Assembly (NCBI RefSeq): GCF_000019805.1
Contig: NC_010525.1
Location: forward strand, 1,662,618-1,726,617
DNA length: 64,000 nt
Source: Pyrobaculum neutrophilum V24Sta
Lineage (GTDB): Archaea; Thermoproteota; Thermoprotei; Thermoproteales; Thermoproteaceae
Direction of reading: 5' to 3'
Each line of letters opens with the position of its first letter. The first letter of the stretch is position 1. This document shows, in pieces, positions 43,780-51,710 of this stretch. The translations under genes and the position numbers were made by a program. Under the pieces are notes generated by a model. It was given only the letters and a program-made list of their open reading frames with translations. It did no database searches and was not told where the DNA came from.

Positions 43780-45201
43780 GTGCAGTATAGAAAAGCCATT
43801 AGGGACCCCATCCACGGCTTCATAAAGCTGACGGAGGAGGAGGTTAAGCTGATCGATGGAGAGCCGCTTATCCAGAGGCTTAGGTATGTAAAACAGCTGG
43901 GCTTCGTCTACCTGGTCTACCCGACTGCCACCCACACCAGATTCGACCACAGCCTCGGCGTGATGCACATCGCCACCTTAATCGGCGAGAGGATACTTCA
44001 GCAGCTGGGGTCGTTAGACGAGGAGGCGCTGAGGCATCTGCGGGTCGCCGCCCTGCTCCACGACATCGGCCACCTCCCCTTCTCCCACTCCTTCGAGGTT
44101 TTGACGAGGGAGCTGTTGCACATGGCGGCGAAGAGGGGGTGCGTCGACGTGGATCTAGCTCTGTTCGACGTGGGGAAGCCGCATGAGGTGACGACGAGAC
44201 TTCTCCTGGAGAAGCTGGGGCCGAGGCTGTCGGAGCTTGGGTACAGCCCGGAGCTCGTCAAGGAGCTCCTCTTCGAGGGGGGCGGGAGGTATGCGCCTCT
44301 CGGCGTTATACTATCCGGCGTGTTAGACGCAGACAGGCTGGACTACATAATGCGCGACATGTATTTCACGGGGGCCGCGGTGGGCACCAGCTTCACCCAC
44401 ATAGACCTGGAGAGGGTCATCGAAAACCTGGAGGTGGTCGGCGGGAGGCTCCAGTTCAACGAGAAGGCCAGGGTGAACCTGGAGGGGTACCTCATAACTA
44501 GGTACAACCTATACCGGCACGTCTATCTACACCACAAGACCGTGCTGTTTACAGAGATCGCGCGGAACATCCTCGCGGACAACATAGCGAGGTGTTCAGA
44601 CGGCGGGGGAGACGGCGCTGTGTGCCAGTACCTGTGCGATCTGGCTAAGTTCGTCGCAGGTCAGGCAGAGGGCGAGGTGGTGTGGAAGGCCACGGACGAC
44701 TACTTCGTCTCGGTCTTCTCCAGAGACCCCAGGTTCAGGGATCTTCTCTCTAGGAGGCCGCCGCAGTACGTCGCTTTGTGGAAGAGGGAGAAGGACTTCA
44801 TAGAGGTCTTCAGGGACCCGGCCAGGATCAACGAGGTGGTGGATAGGCTGGGGCCTCTCCACTGGGCTCTCGTGGATAGGCTGAGGAAGAAGCTAGTGGA
44901 GAGGCTTAACGTGGAGCTGGGGGGCGGATGTGGCCTGTCGTATGAAGACGTCATAATCTCCTACGTTAGCTTTGATCCCTACGCCGAAGATTTGTACATA
45001 TCCACCGCCATGGGCCCCATAGCGATTTCGAAGATCTCTCCGCTTGTGGAGGCGGTAAACGAGGCTTGGAGGAGGGCGCCTCACGTGTTCCTCTACGTGA
45101 GGAAGGAGGCGCTGGAGAGGTGCGGCGGCGAGGCGCTGGAGAGCCTCAAATCGTTTCTGGAGCCTCTGATGGAGTTGGCGGTGAGGAGGATCTCAGCTTA
45201 G
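43780..45201 (+). CDS. HD-domain phosphohydrolase (dNTPase/SAMHD1-like)
   Basis: A 473-aa protein. Metal-site motifs of the HD superfamily are HTRFDHSLGVMH (first His), LLHDIGHLPFSHSFE (HD pair) and LDADRLDYIMRDMY (late Asp). The N-terminal YRKAIRDPIHGFIKL is typical of dGTPase/SAMHD1-type proteins. It may hydrolyse dNTPs or another phosphate ester. GTG 43780 is placed about 25 nt after TTTTTATATGG (43754-43764); the frame from 43600 lies inside the neighbour. Confidence 0.88.
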   Translation: MQYRKAIRDPIHGFIKLTEEEVKLIDGEPLIQRLRYVKQLGFVYLVYPTATHTRFDHSLGVMHIATLIGERILQQLGSLDEEALRHLRVAALLHDIGHLPFSHSFEVLTRELLHMAAKRGCVDVDLALFDVGKPHEVTTRLLLEKLGPRLSELGYSPELVKELLFEGGGRYAPLGVILSGVLDADRLDYIMRDMYFTGAAVGTSFTHIDLERVIENLEVVGGRLQFNEKARVNLEGYLITRYNLYRHVYLHHKTVLFTEIARNILADNIARCSDGGGDGAVCQYLCDLAKFVAGQAEGEVVWKATDDYFVSVFSRDPRFRDLLSRRPPQYVALWKREKDFIEVFRDPARINEVVDRLGPLHWALVDRLRKKLVERLNVELGGGCGLSYEDVIISYVSFDPYAEDLYISTAMGPIAISKISPLVEAVNEAWRRAPHVFLYVRKEALERCGGEALESLKSFLEPLMELAVRRISA

Positions 45202-45522
45202 GGAAACGCCGAGGGTTTTTTTGACGTATTCGGCGACCTCCTCGCCTGTCTGCTCAAGCATCCACCTCCCAACGCGGGTGAGCTCCACGACGCCGTCTCT
45301 GACGACTACCTCCCTCTTGAGGAGCTCCGGCCACACGCGCCAGTTGTACTTAACCCCGATCTTCCTAACCGCGGACTCGGCCAACTGATCCACCTCCTCA
45401 ACCCTCGCCGGCCCTTGGGAGAGGCGCCTAAGTATCACAAGCCGTAGGTACTCCCCCACGGGGGAGAAGCGGACGTAGTGCGTATACATGGCTATGAAGT
45501 TGACGTCCCAATTTATCTCCAT
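45193..45522 (-). CDS. Winged-helix-like hypothetical protein
   Basis: 109 aa. The middle (YLRLVILRRLSQGPARVEEVDQLAE) and the end (VVVRDGVVELTRVGRWMLEQT) look like a winged helix with a wing strand, so DNA binding is likely. The start is unsettled: ATG 45522 is the longest, but a GATAAATT element suits ATG 45489, 11 codons later. It overlaps the HD gene by 9 bp. Confidence 0.6.
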   Translation of the reverse strand: MEINWDVNFIAMYTHYVRFSPVGEYLRLVILRRLSQGPARVEEVDQLAESAVRKIGVKYNWRVWPELLKREVVVRDGVVELTRVGRWMLEQTGEEVAEYVKKTLGVSLS

Positions 45523-45555
45523 AAGTTATGAAAAGCCGGGGGGTGGGGGAGTGCG

Positions 45556-46419
45556 TTGAAAATATTAACCTGTGGAAGTGGCGTGGGGCCCGTCATAACG
45601 CCCGTGGTGTCGAGATGGCAGATTGAGGACCTCGGCAGACGTGAAAAGGCCGTGTCGTTTGACCTAGAGATCTCTAGGTCCGAGGTGGAGTACCTCGGCG
45701 GTAGAGCCCGTTTCGTCTACGGCGGTGTGGAGTACGAGATCTCGTTGGACGATCTGCCGGAGGTCGACGGCGAGAGCTGCGAGGTCTTTGCCCTAGTGGG
45801 CGGGAGGTGGGTCGAGCTGTCTATCGCGGCGTCGAGGTTCTACAAGCTCTGCGTGTTTAAGAGAGGTTGGGCCCCGACGTTGATGATAGACGGCATCACC
45901 ATGCACAGCGTCTTGGAAAACCCGCTCTCCGTAACCGCCAAGAAGATAGAGCGGGCGTGGGGCCGCGTCTTCGAGTGTTGCACTGGGCTTGGCTACACGG
46001 CGATTGAGGCGCTGAGGAGGGGGGCCCGCCATGTGGTGACCGTGGAGATCGACTTAAACGTGCTGGCGTTGGCCGCGTACAACCCCTACAGCAGAGGTCT
46101 GTGGTCTCCTCAGGTGGATCTGGCGGTGGGGGATTGCTTGAGCTTCGCCGAGGCCGCTAGAGACGGGGCCTTCGACTATGTACTGCACGACCCGCCGCGG
46201 CTGAGCCACGCGACGCAACGGCTCTACTCGGAGTCTCTCTACCGCGAGTTCTACAGACTACTGAGGAGGGGCGGCGGGCTTTTCCACTACGTGAGCCAAA
46301 GCGGCGTGAAGTACAGAGGGCTTAACCCGTACAAGGGGGTCGTGGAGAGGCTGAGGCGCGCCGGCTTTGTGGTAGATAGGGTGAAGGAGGGCTATGGCGT
46401 TTACGCGAGGAAGCGCTAG
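45556..46419 (+). CDS. Archaeal SAM-dependent methyltransferase (COG2521 type)
   Basis: A 287-aa protein. An N-terminal 100-residue beta-rich part precedes a Rossmann methyltransferase: VFECCTGLGYTAIEALRRGA (motif I), VVTVEIDLNVLALAAYN, and DYVLHDPPRLSHA (DPPR in place of NPPY). COG2521-type proteins are predicted archaeal methyltransferases with unknown substrate. The start is TTG 45556, supported by a TTATGAAAAG element about 25 nt upstream. The stop overlaps pepQ by 4 bp. Confidence 0.8.
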   Translation: MKILTCGSGVGPVITPVVSRWQIEDLGRREKAVSFDLEISRSEVEYLGGRARFVYGGVEYEISLDDLPEVDGESCEVFALVGGRWVELSIAASRFYKLCVFKRGWAPTLMIDGITMHSVLENPLSVTAKKIERAWGRVFECCTGLGYTAIEALRRGARHVVTVEIDLNVLALAAYNPYSRGLWSPQVDLAVGDCLSFAEAARDGAFDYVLHDPPRLSHATQRLYSESLYREFYRLLRRGGGLFHYVSQSGVKYRGLNPYKGVVERLRRAGFVVDRVKEGYGVYARKR

Positions 46420-47456
46420 AGGATGTGGGGTAGCCTGTTTAGGACCGCGGCTCCGCCGTTGATGTATACCATGTCCTCTATCCTCACGCCCCCCACCCCC
46501 TCTATGTAGACGCCCGGCTCTATCGTCACCACGTGCCCCCTCTTGAGCACATCTCGCGAGGCCGCGTATAGCCTAGGCGGCTCGTGCACCTCCACCCCGA
46601 CGCCGTGTCCCGTCGAGTGTATGAAGTATTGGCCGAAGCCGTACTCGGCGATGACGTCCCGCGCCGCCTTGTCCACCTCGGCGGCAGCCGCCCCCTCCCT
46701 CGCAACTTTTTCAGCGGCTTTGACGGCCTCATATACGGCGTACACGGCATCTCTCAACGCGCCTCCCTGCCCCACCGCCAAGGTCCTGGTGATGTCTGAG
46801 CAGTAGACCCCCCTCTTCGCGCCGATGTCTACCACAACGTAGTCGCCGTAGGCTATCTTCCTGTCGCCGAATCTGTAGTGCGGATACGCGCCGTTTGGCC
46901 CCGACGCGACGATTGGGTCGAAGGCGACTCCGTCTGCCCCCTCCTCTAGGAACCATTTATATATGAGGGCGGCCACGTCCCGCTCCCTCATGCCTATGAG
47001 CCTCAGCTCGGCTAGTTTGACGTATGCGCCTTCGGCGATTTTAAGCGCCTCCCTCATCATCTCCACCTCCCACTCCTCCTTGGCCGCCCTAAGCTCCGCG
47101 ATCTCGGCGCTTACGTCCACCCCAAGCTCTTTGTTATCCGACGCGGCGGCGCCCCCCTGCGAGACCTGTCTTAGGACGTCTGATAGGCTAGAGGCGACGA
47201 CGAGCTCCTCGCCCGGTCTCCGGGGCGGTATCTCGGCAGAGGCCACCGCCACAACCTTGTCAACCTCGGCGAAGGCGCTTGCACGTGCGTAGTCCAGCCG
47301 AGATACGTAGAGGGTAGAGTGGCCTGTCTCAAGATCTAGGACTAGGCCTAGGGCGTCGGGCATCCCCACCGCGTATGCCAGATTTGGCGACCTGGTTAAG
47401 ATGAGGTATCTGTACCGGCCTGCGAAGGCTTTTACGAGCTTGCCCACGTTGTTCAT
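46416..47456 (-). CDS. pepQ: Xaa-Pro dipeptidase/aminopeptidase (M24 family)
   Basis: A 346-aa metallopeptidase. All five metal ligands are visible in order: Asp in VVVDIGAKRG, Asp in CSDITRT, His in HSTGHGVGVEVHE, Glu in VVTIEPGVY and Glu in VRIEDMVY. A creatinase-type N-terminal domain precedes them. It should cleave X-Pro dipeptides or N-terminal residues before Pro. The ASCH gene lies 20 bp upstream on the same strand. Confidence 0.92.
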   Translation of the reverse strand: MNNVGKLVKAFAGRYRYLILTRSPNLAYAVGMPDALGLVLDLETGHSTLYVSRLDYARASAFAEVDKVVAVASAEIPPRRPGEELVVASSLSDVLRQVSQGGAAASDNKELGVDVSAEIAELRAAKEEWEVEMMREALKIAEGAYVKLAELRLIGMRERDVAALIYKWFLEEGADGVAFDPIVASGPNGAYPHYRFGDRKIAYGDYVVVDIGAKRGVYCSDITRTLAVGQGGALRDAVYAVYEAVKAAEKVAREGAAAAEVDKAARDVIAEYGFGQYFIHSTGHGVGVEVHEPPRLYAASRDVLKRGHVVTIEPGVYIEGVGGVRIEDMVYINGGAAVLNRLPHIL

Positions 47457-47476
47457 ACCGCCTCCGCCTCGTCTGT

Positions 47477-47851
47477 TTAAAAACTCTTGCGCATACGCTC
47501 CAGAGGCACCGGCCTCTCGTACCTCCTCACCACGGCGAAATAGATCACGGAGACCGTGTCGTCTTCTCCAACGTCGCCGTATATCTCCTTCAGCTCGGCG
47601 ATGAGCTCCTCCCTAGACTCCATCCCCTCGGCGGCGGCCACGTCCTCCCCCAGCTTCCCCAACCTGGTGTAGTAGACCTTTGTTATAAAGGCCTCGGCGT
47701 AGATCTCCCCGCAACAGACTATGTATACCAAGTTGAAGCGCGGTCTCACTATCCCGTGTCGAACAGTTACCCGTTTTCTGCCTGAGAGAACCCCCTCTAG
47801 GTACTTCTGCTTGAAGCGCAGGTAGGGGCCTAGGTCGACCTCCCGCACCAC
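47477..47851 (-). CDS. ASCH-domain protein
   Basis: 124 aa. The pattern PYLRFKQKYLEGVLSGRKRVTVRHG, then an AEAFITKVYYTRLGKLGED region and VSVIYFAVVRRY, fits the ASCH fold, a PUA-like beta-barrel thought to bind RNA or modified nucleosides. GTG 47851 or 47848 follows TTTAAAGG (47867-47874). Precedes pepQ on the same strand. Confidence 0.82.
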   Translation of the reverse strand: MVREVDLGPYLRFKQKYLEGVLSGRKRVTVRHGIVRPRFNLVYIVCCGEIYAEAFITKVYYTRLGKLGEDVAAAEGMESREELIAELKEIYGDVGEDDTVSVIYFAVVRRYERPVPLERMRKSF

Positions 47852-47893
47852 GCCGAGGTGTAAACCTTTAAATTTTTGTATTACGGAGGCGCC

Positions 47894-48385
47894 GTGTGTG
47901 AAGTCACCGCCGAGGGCGACGCTCTGGTGTTCTCAGCCCCCGAGCTTGAGCTTGCGATGGCTTATCTCGCCGTTAGAACCCTCGCGGAACGCGTCGAGTT
48001 CTCCGGCGGCTCCCTCCGCGTCTCGCCAGCTCTCCCCGAGGTCGAGTCCTCGCTTAAGTCGTTGTGCAACGCCGACGTGTCAACCGTCTTGCTCGACCTC
48101 AAGGAGTCGTTGCTCCACCTGGGCTGGCTCGTGGAGGGGACAAGAGATATCTCTAGGATAAGGAGGAGTTGGCGTGTGGGGACGGCCGGCTTTCTCACCG
48201 TGGAGTACGACAAGGGCGCCCGCACCCTTTCTGTGGCCACGACGCAGATATGCATGGCCGAGGTTCTGCAGAGGATGGGCTTCAAGGTGGCCGCCTCCCG
48301 CTACCTGGTGGAGGCGGCGAGACAAGTCTCGAGCCTTGCGGAGGCGCTCGATCTGGGGGAGGCGCTCTCACAGGCGTCATGTTAA
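47894..48385 (+). CDS. Hypothetical protein
   Basis: 163 aa from GTG 47894, placed 25 nt after CCTTTAAATTT (47863-47873). It is helical with alternating strands, one central LLDLKESLLHLGWLVEGTRD segment and a Cys-poor body. I do not recognise the family. Its stop codon overlaps the start of the membrane-anchored winged-helix gene (ATGTTAA), so the two are probably made together and may interact. Confidence 0.6.
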   Translation: MCEVTAEGDALVFSAPELELAMAYLAVRTLAERVEFSGGSLRVSPALPEVESSLKSLCNADVSTVLLDLKESLLHLGWLVEGTRDISRIRRSWRVGTAGFLTVEYDKGARTLSVATTQICMAEVLQRMGFKVAASRYLVEAARQVSSLAEALDLGEALSQASC

Positions 48386-48729
48386 CTGCCGTGCTTCTCG
48401 TAGCTCAGATAGCGGCTTTACTTATAGCGATATACGCAGGCAGGTCAAAGCTGAGGAGGCTTATAAACGGCGCTCAAAACGCCGCGCCTCCTGCGGAGCC
48501 GCTGGCCGACGATCTGCCGGATATAGACAGGGCTATCCTGAGGCTGTTGGAGGAGCGCCAGGGGGTGGTCTACCAGAGCGAGATAGTCAAAGAGTTGGGC
48601 CTCCCCAAGAGCACCGTACATAAGGCGCTGCGGAGGCTCAGCGAGGCTGGATACGTGGAGATACAGAAGAGGGGCCGGCTCAACCTCGTGGTGCTGAAGA
48701 GGGCTACCTCAGAGGCCTCAGCAACTTGA
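48379..48729 (+). CDS. Membrane-anchored winged-helix regulator
   Basis: 116 aa. Residues 1-22 (LTAVLLVAQIAALLIAIYAG) are one membrane helix. After a linker comes a winged helix: IDRAILRLLEERQGVVYQSE, IVKELGLPKSTVHKALRRLS as helix-turn-helix, then a wing AGYVEIQKRGRLNLVVL. This MarR-like fold tied to the membrane suggests signal-dependent DNA binding. Many crenarchaea have such single-helix regulators. Its tail overlaps the next gene by 26 bp. Confidence 0.78.
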   Translation: MLTAVLLVAQIAALLIAIYAGRSKLRRLINGAQNAAPPAEPLADDLPDIDRAILRLLEERQGVVYQSEIVKELGLPKSTVHKALRRLSEAGYVEIQKRGRLNLVVLKRATSEASAT

Positions 48730-49123
48730 CCTCCCCGTAGCCCCTTAGCAGGTCTATCACCAGCGGTATGGGGTCGTCCTCGAGGCTTTTGTAGCCGGCT
48801 AGCTTCACGACGTCCTCCGTCACCCTGATGAAGCCCTGACCTGCTCTCACGGTGACCTCCTTTGGCCCAAAGATCACCTTAAAGGGCTTCTTCGCCTCTC
48901 CCAACCTCCTGGCCAACCCGGCCGCCAGCTCCAGCTGCTCCTCCGTGGGCTTCCCCCGGGGCTTCCTCTTCTTCAACTCGCTTAGGTCCTCCTGGGCGAA
49001 ATCCCCCTTGACTATCCCCTTCACCTTATCTACCAGAACCACGTCGCCCTCGTACCCCAGGACCTCCAGGTTCTCTCCGTTTCGCACCCGGGAGACCACC
49101 TCCTGGAGGGGGAGCCTCTCCAC
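48704..49123 (-). CDS. Conserved hypothetical protein
   Basis: 139 aa, if started at GTG 49123 about 20-23 nt after TTTATTTAAG. It has a beta-rich start (VLGYEGDVVLVDKVKGIVKGDF) and a C-terminal ALPHA/BETA part with VIFGPKEVTVRAGQGFIRVT. The frame extends to 49378 but that portion would read through the promoter and the opposite small gene. No family is recognised. Confidence 0.55.
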   Translation of the reverse strand: MERLPLQEVVSRVRNGENLEVLGYEGDVVLVDKVKGIVKGDFAQEDLSELKKRKPRGKPTEEQLELAAGLARRLGEAKKPFKVIFGPKEVTVRAGQGFIRVTEDVVKLAGYKSLEDDPIPLVIDLLRGYGEVKLLRPLR

Positions 49124-49163
49124 GTCCGGCGGATAACTCTTAAATAAATATCTTAGCGGGGAC

Positions 49164-49337
49164 GTGGACAGCGTATATCTAGCCCATCTGGCCAAGTGTC
49201 CGTCCTGCTGGAGAGATATGGAGGTGGCCAGCCAGTTCCTTAGGATTGACCAGCTGACTGGGAGGAGGACCTTGGAGAGGCTTCTCGTCTGTAAGACGTG
49301 TAACATTAAAATTCGGCAGTACGTACAGTTGCCATGA
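49164..49337 (+). CDS. 57-aa zinc-ribbon protein
   Basis: A small gene below usual length cutoffs, read directly from the sequence. GTG 49164 follows TTAAATAAATA (about 49139-49149) by roughly 23 nt. The protein has two CxxC knuckles: KCPSC at residues 11-15 and VCKTC at 42-46, suggesting one zinc ribbon. Its TGA overlaps the ATG of the membrane-protein gene at 49334. It shares the promoter region with the divergent gene ending at 48704. Function unknown. Confidence 0.7.
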   Translation: MDSVYLAHLAKCPSCWRDMEVASQFLRIDQLTGRRTLERLLVCKTCNIKIRQYVQLP

Positions 49338-49831
49338 GCAGGGCGGTTTTGTATAGACGTTCTGAGGAGCAGAAGCAACGGTTTTCGCTATACGGCATGT
49401 TGACGGCGCTCTTTCACCTAGTTACGCTTCTGGCGGGTGGCGTGGCATACGCCTCCAGCAATCTGCCTGTGTACCTAAGCATGAACGCCGCTGTGGCAAG
49501 CGGCCACGGCACAGCCGTGTTTTTCCAGAGCATGCTGGCGTTGCTGTCCTTCATAGTTCTCGCCGTCTCTGCGCTGTTGATATTCCTATCTAGGGCTACC
49601 ACGGCCAGGGGCGAGTTCACCTCCTCCTCCAAGCTTATATACTCCGCCATTGTAGCCGACGCGCTGGCGTTGGCCTTCGCCGCCGCCTCCCTAGCCCCGC
49701 CTGCCTCCGGCATCATCAACTCGCTCTACTACGTCTTCATAGTCATGGCCGCCGCCTGTATCGCCATGGCGCTGTTTGCCGTGGTTCTCCTCCGCGGCGT
49801 CGTCAGCTACTATACGCCGAGGCGGAAGTAG
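49334..49831 (+). CDS. Four-helix membrane protein, unknown
   Basis: 165 aa with four clear membrane segments (about 20-42, 61-85, 103-120, 130-155), a short basic N-terminus and a basic C-terminus (TPRRK). Translationally coupled to the 57-aa zinc ribbon gene. No family is recognised. The 3' end overlaps the next, opposite-strand gene by 22 bp. Confidence 0.6.
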   Translation: MSRAVLYRRSEEQKQRFSLYGMLTALFHLVTLLAGGVAYASSNLPVYLSMNAAVASGHGTAVFFQSMLALLSFIVLAVSALLIFLSRATTARGEFTSSSKLIYSAIVADALALAFAAASLAPPASGIINSLYYVFIVMAAACIAMALFAVVLLRGVVSYYTPRRK

Positions 49832-50349
49832 CGCGCTGGGTCAGCCGTTTTTTCGATGAGCGATAGGCTCACCACGGCGTTTAGCAGGTTGTTGAGGGGG
49901 GCCTCAAGACCTGTGCAGTTGAACACTGCGCAGAACTCCAGGAGGGGTCTGTGGATGTCCACCTTCACCACGTAGGGGACTCTCACGAGCTTCGGCACCA
50001 CGTCCTCCCTCAACACAGCGGCGACCCACAGGGGGAACGCCCGCTCCTTCTTCTCCCTCCTGAGAAGGTTGACCAACCCCATGAGGTTTTTTAGAAACGC
50101 GACGCCGATCTCCGCCCGGCCGTAGCGCTCCAGCTCCGAGGTGAGACGCTTGCCCAGGTCGATGTATACGTCCAGCTTCGGCTCAAGCGTCTTCAAGAAC
50201 CTCAGCCCCTCCACCGCCAGGTCGCATCTGGCCTTGTCGGGGCAACCCCAGCACCTATCGCCCAGCTTCTCCCTGGCGCATAAGACACAAGTGTCGGTGA
50301 TTTTACACATGTCTAGGCCTGGGGCCGCAAATCCGCAGGATCTACACAT
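49810..50349 (-). CDS. Cys-rich N-terminal zinc-finger protein, unknown
   Basis: 179 aa from ATG 50349. The first 45 residues hold about nine Cys in pairs (MCRSCG, MCKITDTCVLC, CWGCPDKARC), suggesting two zinc sites. The rest is helical (LGKRLTSELERYG, FLKNLMGLVNLLRREKK). The GTATTTAAC box (50385-50393) supports a start within 10-15 nt of the transcript 5' end; in-frame GTG 50355 or 50382 are alternatives. Function unknown. Confidence 0.58.
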   Translation of the reverse strand: MCRSCGFAAPGLDMCKITDTCVLCAREKLGDRCWGCPDKARCDLAVEGLRFLKTLEPKLDVYIDLGKRLTSELERYGRAEIGVAFLKNLMGLVNLLRREKKERAFPLWVAAVLREDVVPKLVRVPYVVKVDIHRPLLEFCAVFNCTGLEAPLNNLLNAVVSLSLIEKTADPARYFRLGV

Positions 50350-50413
50350 GGCCACCCCCCTCGCCGTATGGAGGTTTCCCACCAGTTAAATACCGGATAT
50401 ATTAACTATACGC

Positions 50414-51292
50414 ATGGACGTCGCCATCGTGGCTGAGTCGCAAACCCCCGACGAGCCGACAAGGGATATATATTTCGAGGTAAAGAGGAGGGGTCTCTCG
50501 GTGCGGTACATACCTATACAGAGGCTCTCCGTCAAAATCGCCGGGGGGGCGGCTACTGTGGAAAGCAGGAGAGGCCGCGTCGACGCGTCGGTGGTCGTAG
50601 TCAGGGGGCTGGGCTACGTCATAGATTCCAACACCCTCATGAGGAGGGTTGCGGCTTTGAAGATACTGGAGAGGGAGGGGGCCGTCGCCATAAACCCCGT
50701 GGATGCTCTGTTGAGCTCCAGGAACAAGCTGGAGACCATATATGTTTTGAGCAAAGCCGGCATACCGGTGCCCCCCACCGTCGCCACGGAGGACCTCTAC
50801 TACGGCTACGTCTCCGTCAAAGACCTGGGCAAGGTGGTGGTGAAGCCGATACAGGGTAGCCGGGGCTACGGCGCTATGATGTTTGAAGACCCCGAGCAGG
50901 CCTTCCAGGTCATGCGGACGCTCCTCATCGCCAAGAACCCGCTATATATCCAGAAGTATGTGGAGAAGCCGAATAGGGATATCAGAGTAATCGTGGTAGA
51001 CGGGCGGCCTATAGGATGTATGTACAGGATATCCAACAGCTGGAAGACCAACATAGCCCAGGGGGCCGTGGGGGCGCCCTGCAAGACCACGCCGGAGCTT
51101 GAGGAAATCGCCGTGAAGGCCACGGAGGCGCTGGGGCTGGTGTACTCCGGCGTTGACATAGGCGAGGGGGCGGAGGGCTACGTGGTTTTTGAGGTAAACG
51201 CGAGCCCCGACTGGAGGGGGTTTAAGCAGGCCACCGGGATAAACCCCGCCGTCCACCTGGCGGATTACATACAGAGGGCCGTCAGGAAATAA
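50414..51292 (+). CDS. RimK/LysX-type ATP-grasp ligase
   Basis: A 292-aa ATP-grasp protein. Segments: NPVDALLSSRNKLETIYVLSK, the ATP loop VVKPIQGSRGYGAMMF, YIQKYVEKPNRDIRVIVVDG, and the metal end YVVFEVNASPDWRGFKQATG. It is like RimK, LysX/ArgX and MptN, which attach Glu or amino acids to a carboxylate. A small zinc-ribbon gene follows 28 bp later, recalling LysX-LysW. ATG 50414 lies about 25 nt after TTAAATACC. Confidence 0.87.
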   Translation: MDVAIVAESQTPDEPTRDIYFEVKRRGLSVRYIPIQRLSVKIAGGAATVESRRGRVDASVVVVRGLGYVIDSNTLMRRVAALKILEREGAVAINPVDALLSSRNKLETIYVLSKAGIPVPPTVATEDLYYGYVSVKDLGKVVVKPIQGSRGYGAMMFEDPEQAFQVMRTLLIAKNPLYIQKYVEKPNRDIRVIVVDGRPIGCMYRISNSWKTNIAQGAVGAPCKTTPELEEIAVKATEALGLVYSGVDIGEGAEGYVVFEVNASPDWRGFKQATGINPAVHLADYIQRAVRK

Positions 51293-51320
51293 ATATATCT
51301 ACCTGGGGCCCTCCCCACCT

Positions 51321-51515
51321 GTGACAAGGTGGATCCTGAAGTGCACAGTCTGCGGGGAGGAGAGGGAGCTGGAGGCTGGGTTCAACTTAACGCTCCTCGG
51401 GGGCAAGGTCTATCTATACTGCAGAAGGTGTAGAGCCAACAGAGAACATCTCGTGTTGGGCTGTGCGGAGCCCGACGACCTCTGCCCCACCGTGGGGGCA
51501 GACGTCATTGACTAA
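51321..51515 (+). CDS. 64-aa zinc-ribbon protein
   Basis: One zinc ribbon: LKCTVCG (Cys8, Cys11) and YCRRCRA (Cys34, Cys37), with two further Cys near an acidic end (EPDDLCPTVGADVID). GTG 51321 is about 25 nt after AAATAAATATA (51289-51299). It is placed right after an ATP-grasp ligase, so a carrier role is conceivable, but it lacks the EDWGE tail of LysW. Its tail overlaps the next small gene by 11 bp. Confidence 0.72.
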   Translation: MTRWILKCTVCGEERELEAGFNLTLLGGKVYLYCRRCRANREHLVLGCAEPDDLCPTVGADVID

Positions 51516-51666
51516 ACCTCAGCGCGAGCTCTCCTAGGAGCCTCGCGAGGTGGGGCGCGCTGAGCCTAAGCTTGTCTACCGCAGTTCTAACGTCCTCGTT
51601 GGGAGAGACGCCGTATCTCTGTAGCATATAGGCGTGAGGCCCCAACACAGTATACACCGACGCCAT
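51505..51666 (-). CDS. 53-aa hypothetical protein
   Basis: A small open frame starting at ATG 51666, 25 nt after a TTTTTTAAA box (51686-51694). The sequence is helical (GVSPNEDVRTAVDKLRLSAP and HLARLLGELALRF), with no Cys and no membrane segment. The promoter spacing and codon pattern support a real gene. Function unknown. It ends by overlapping the zinc ribbon gene, tail to tail. Confidence 0.5.
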   Translation of the reverse strand: MASVYTVLGPHAYMLQRYGVSPNEDVRTAVDKLRLSAPHLARLLGELALRFSQ

Positions 51667-51710
51667 GTACACGGCGTATATCCATTTTAAAAAATGCTCC
51701 GTAGCGCCGT

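Noticed and set aside
49310-49325. CAGTACGTACAG as a third copy of the serpin-type operator
   Set aside because: The half-sites have no 5-bp spacer and lie in the coding end of the small zinc-ribbon gene.
51321-51515. LysW carrier protein
   Set aside because: The Cys knuckles fit a zinc ribbon but the EDWGE C-terminus required for amino-acid attachment is absent.
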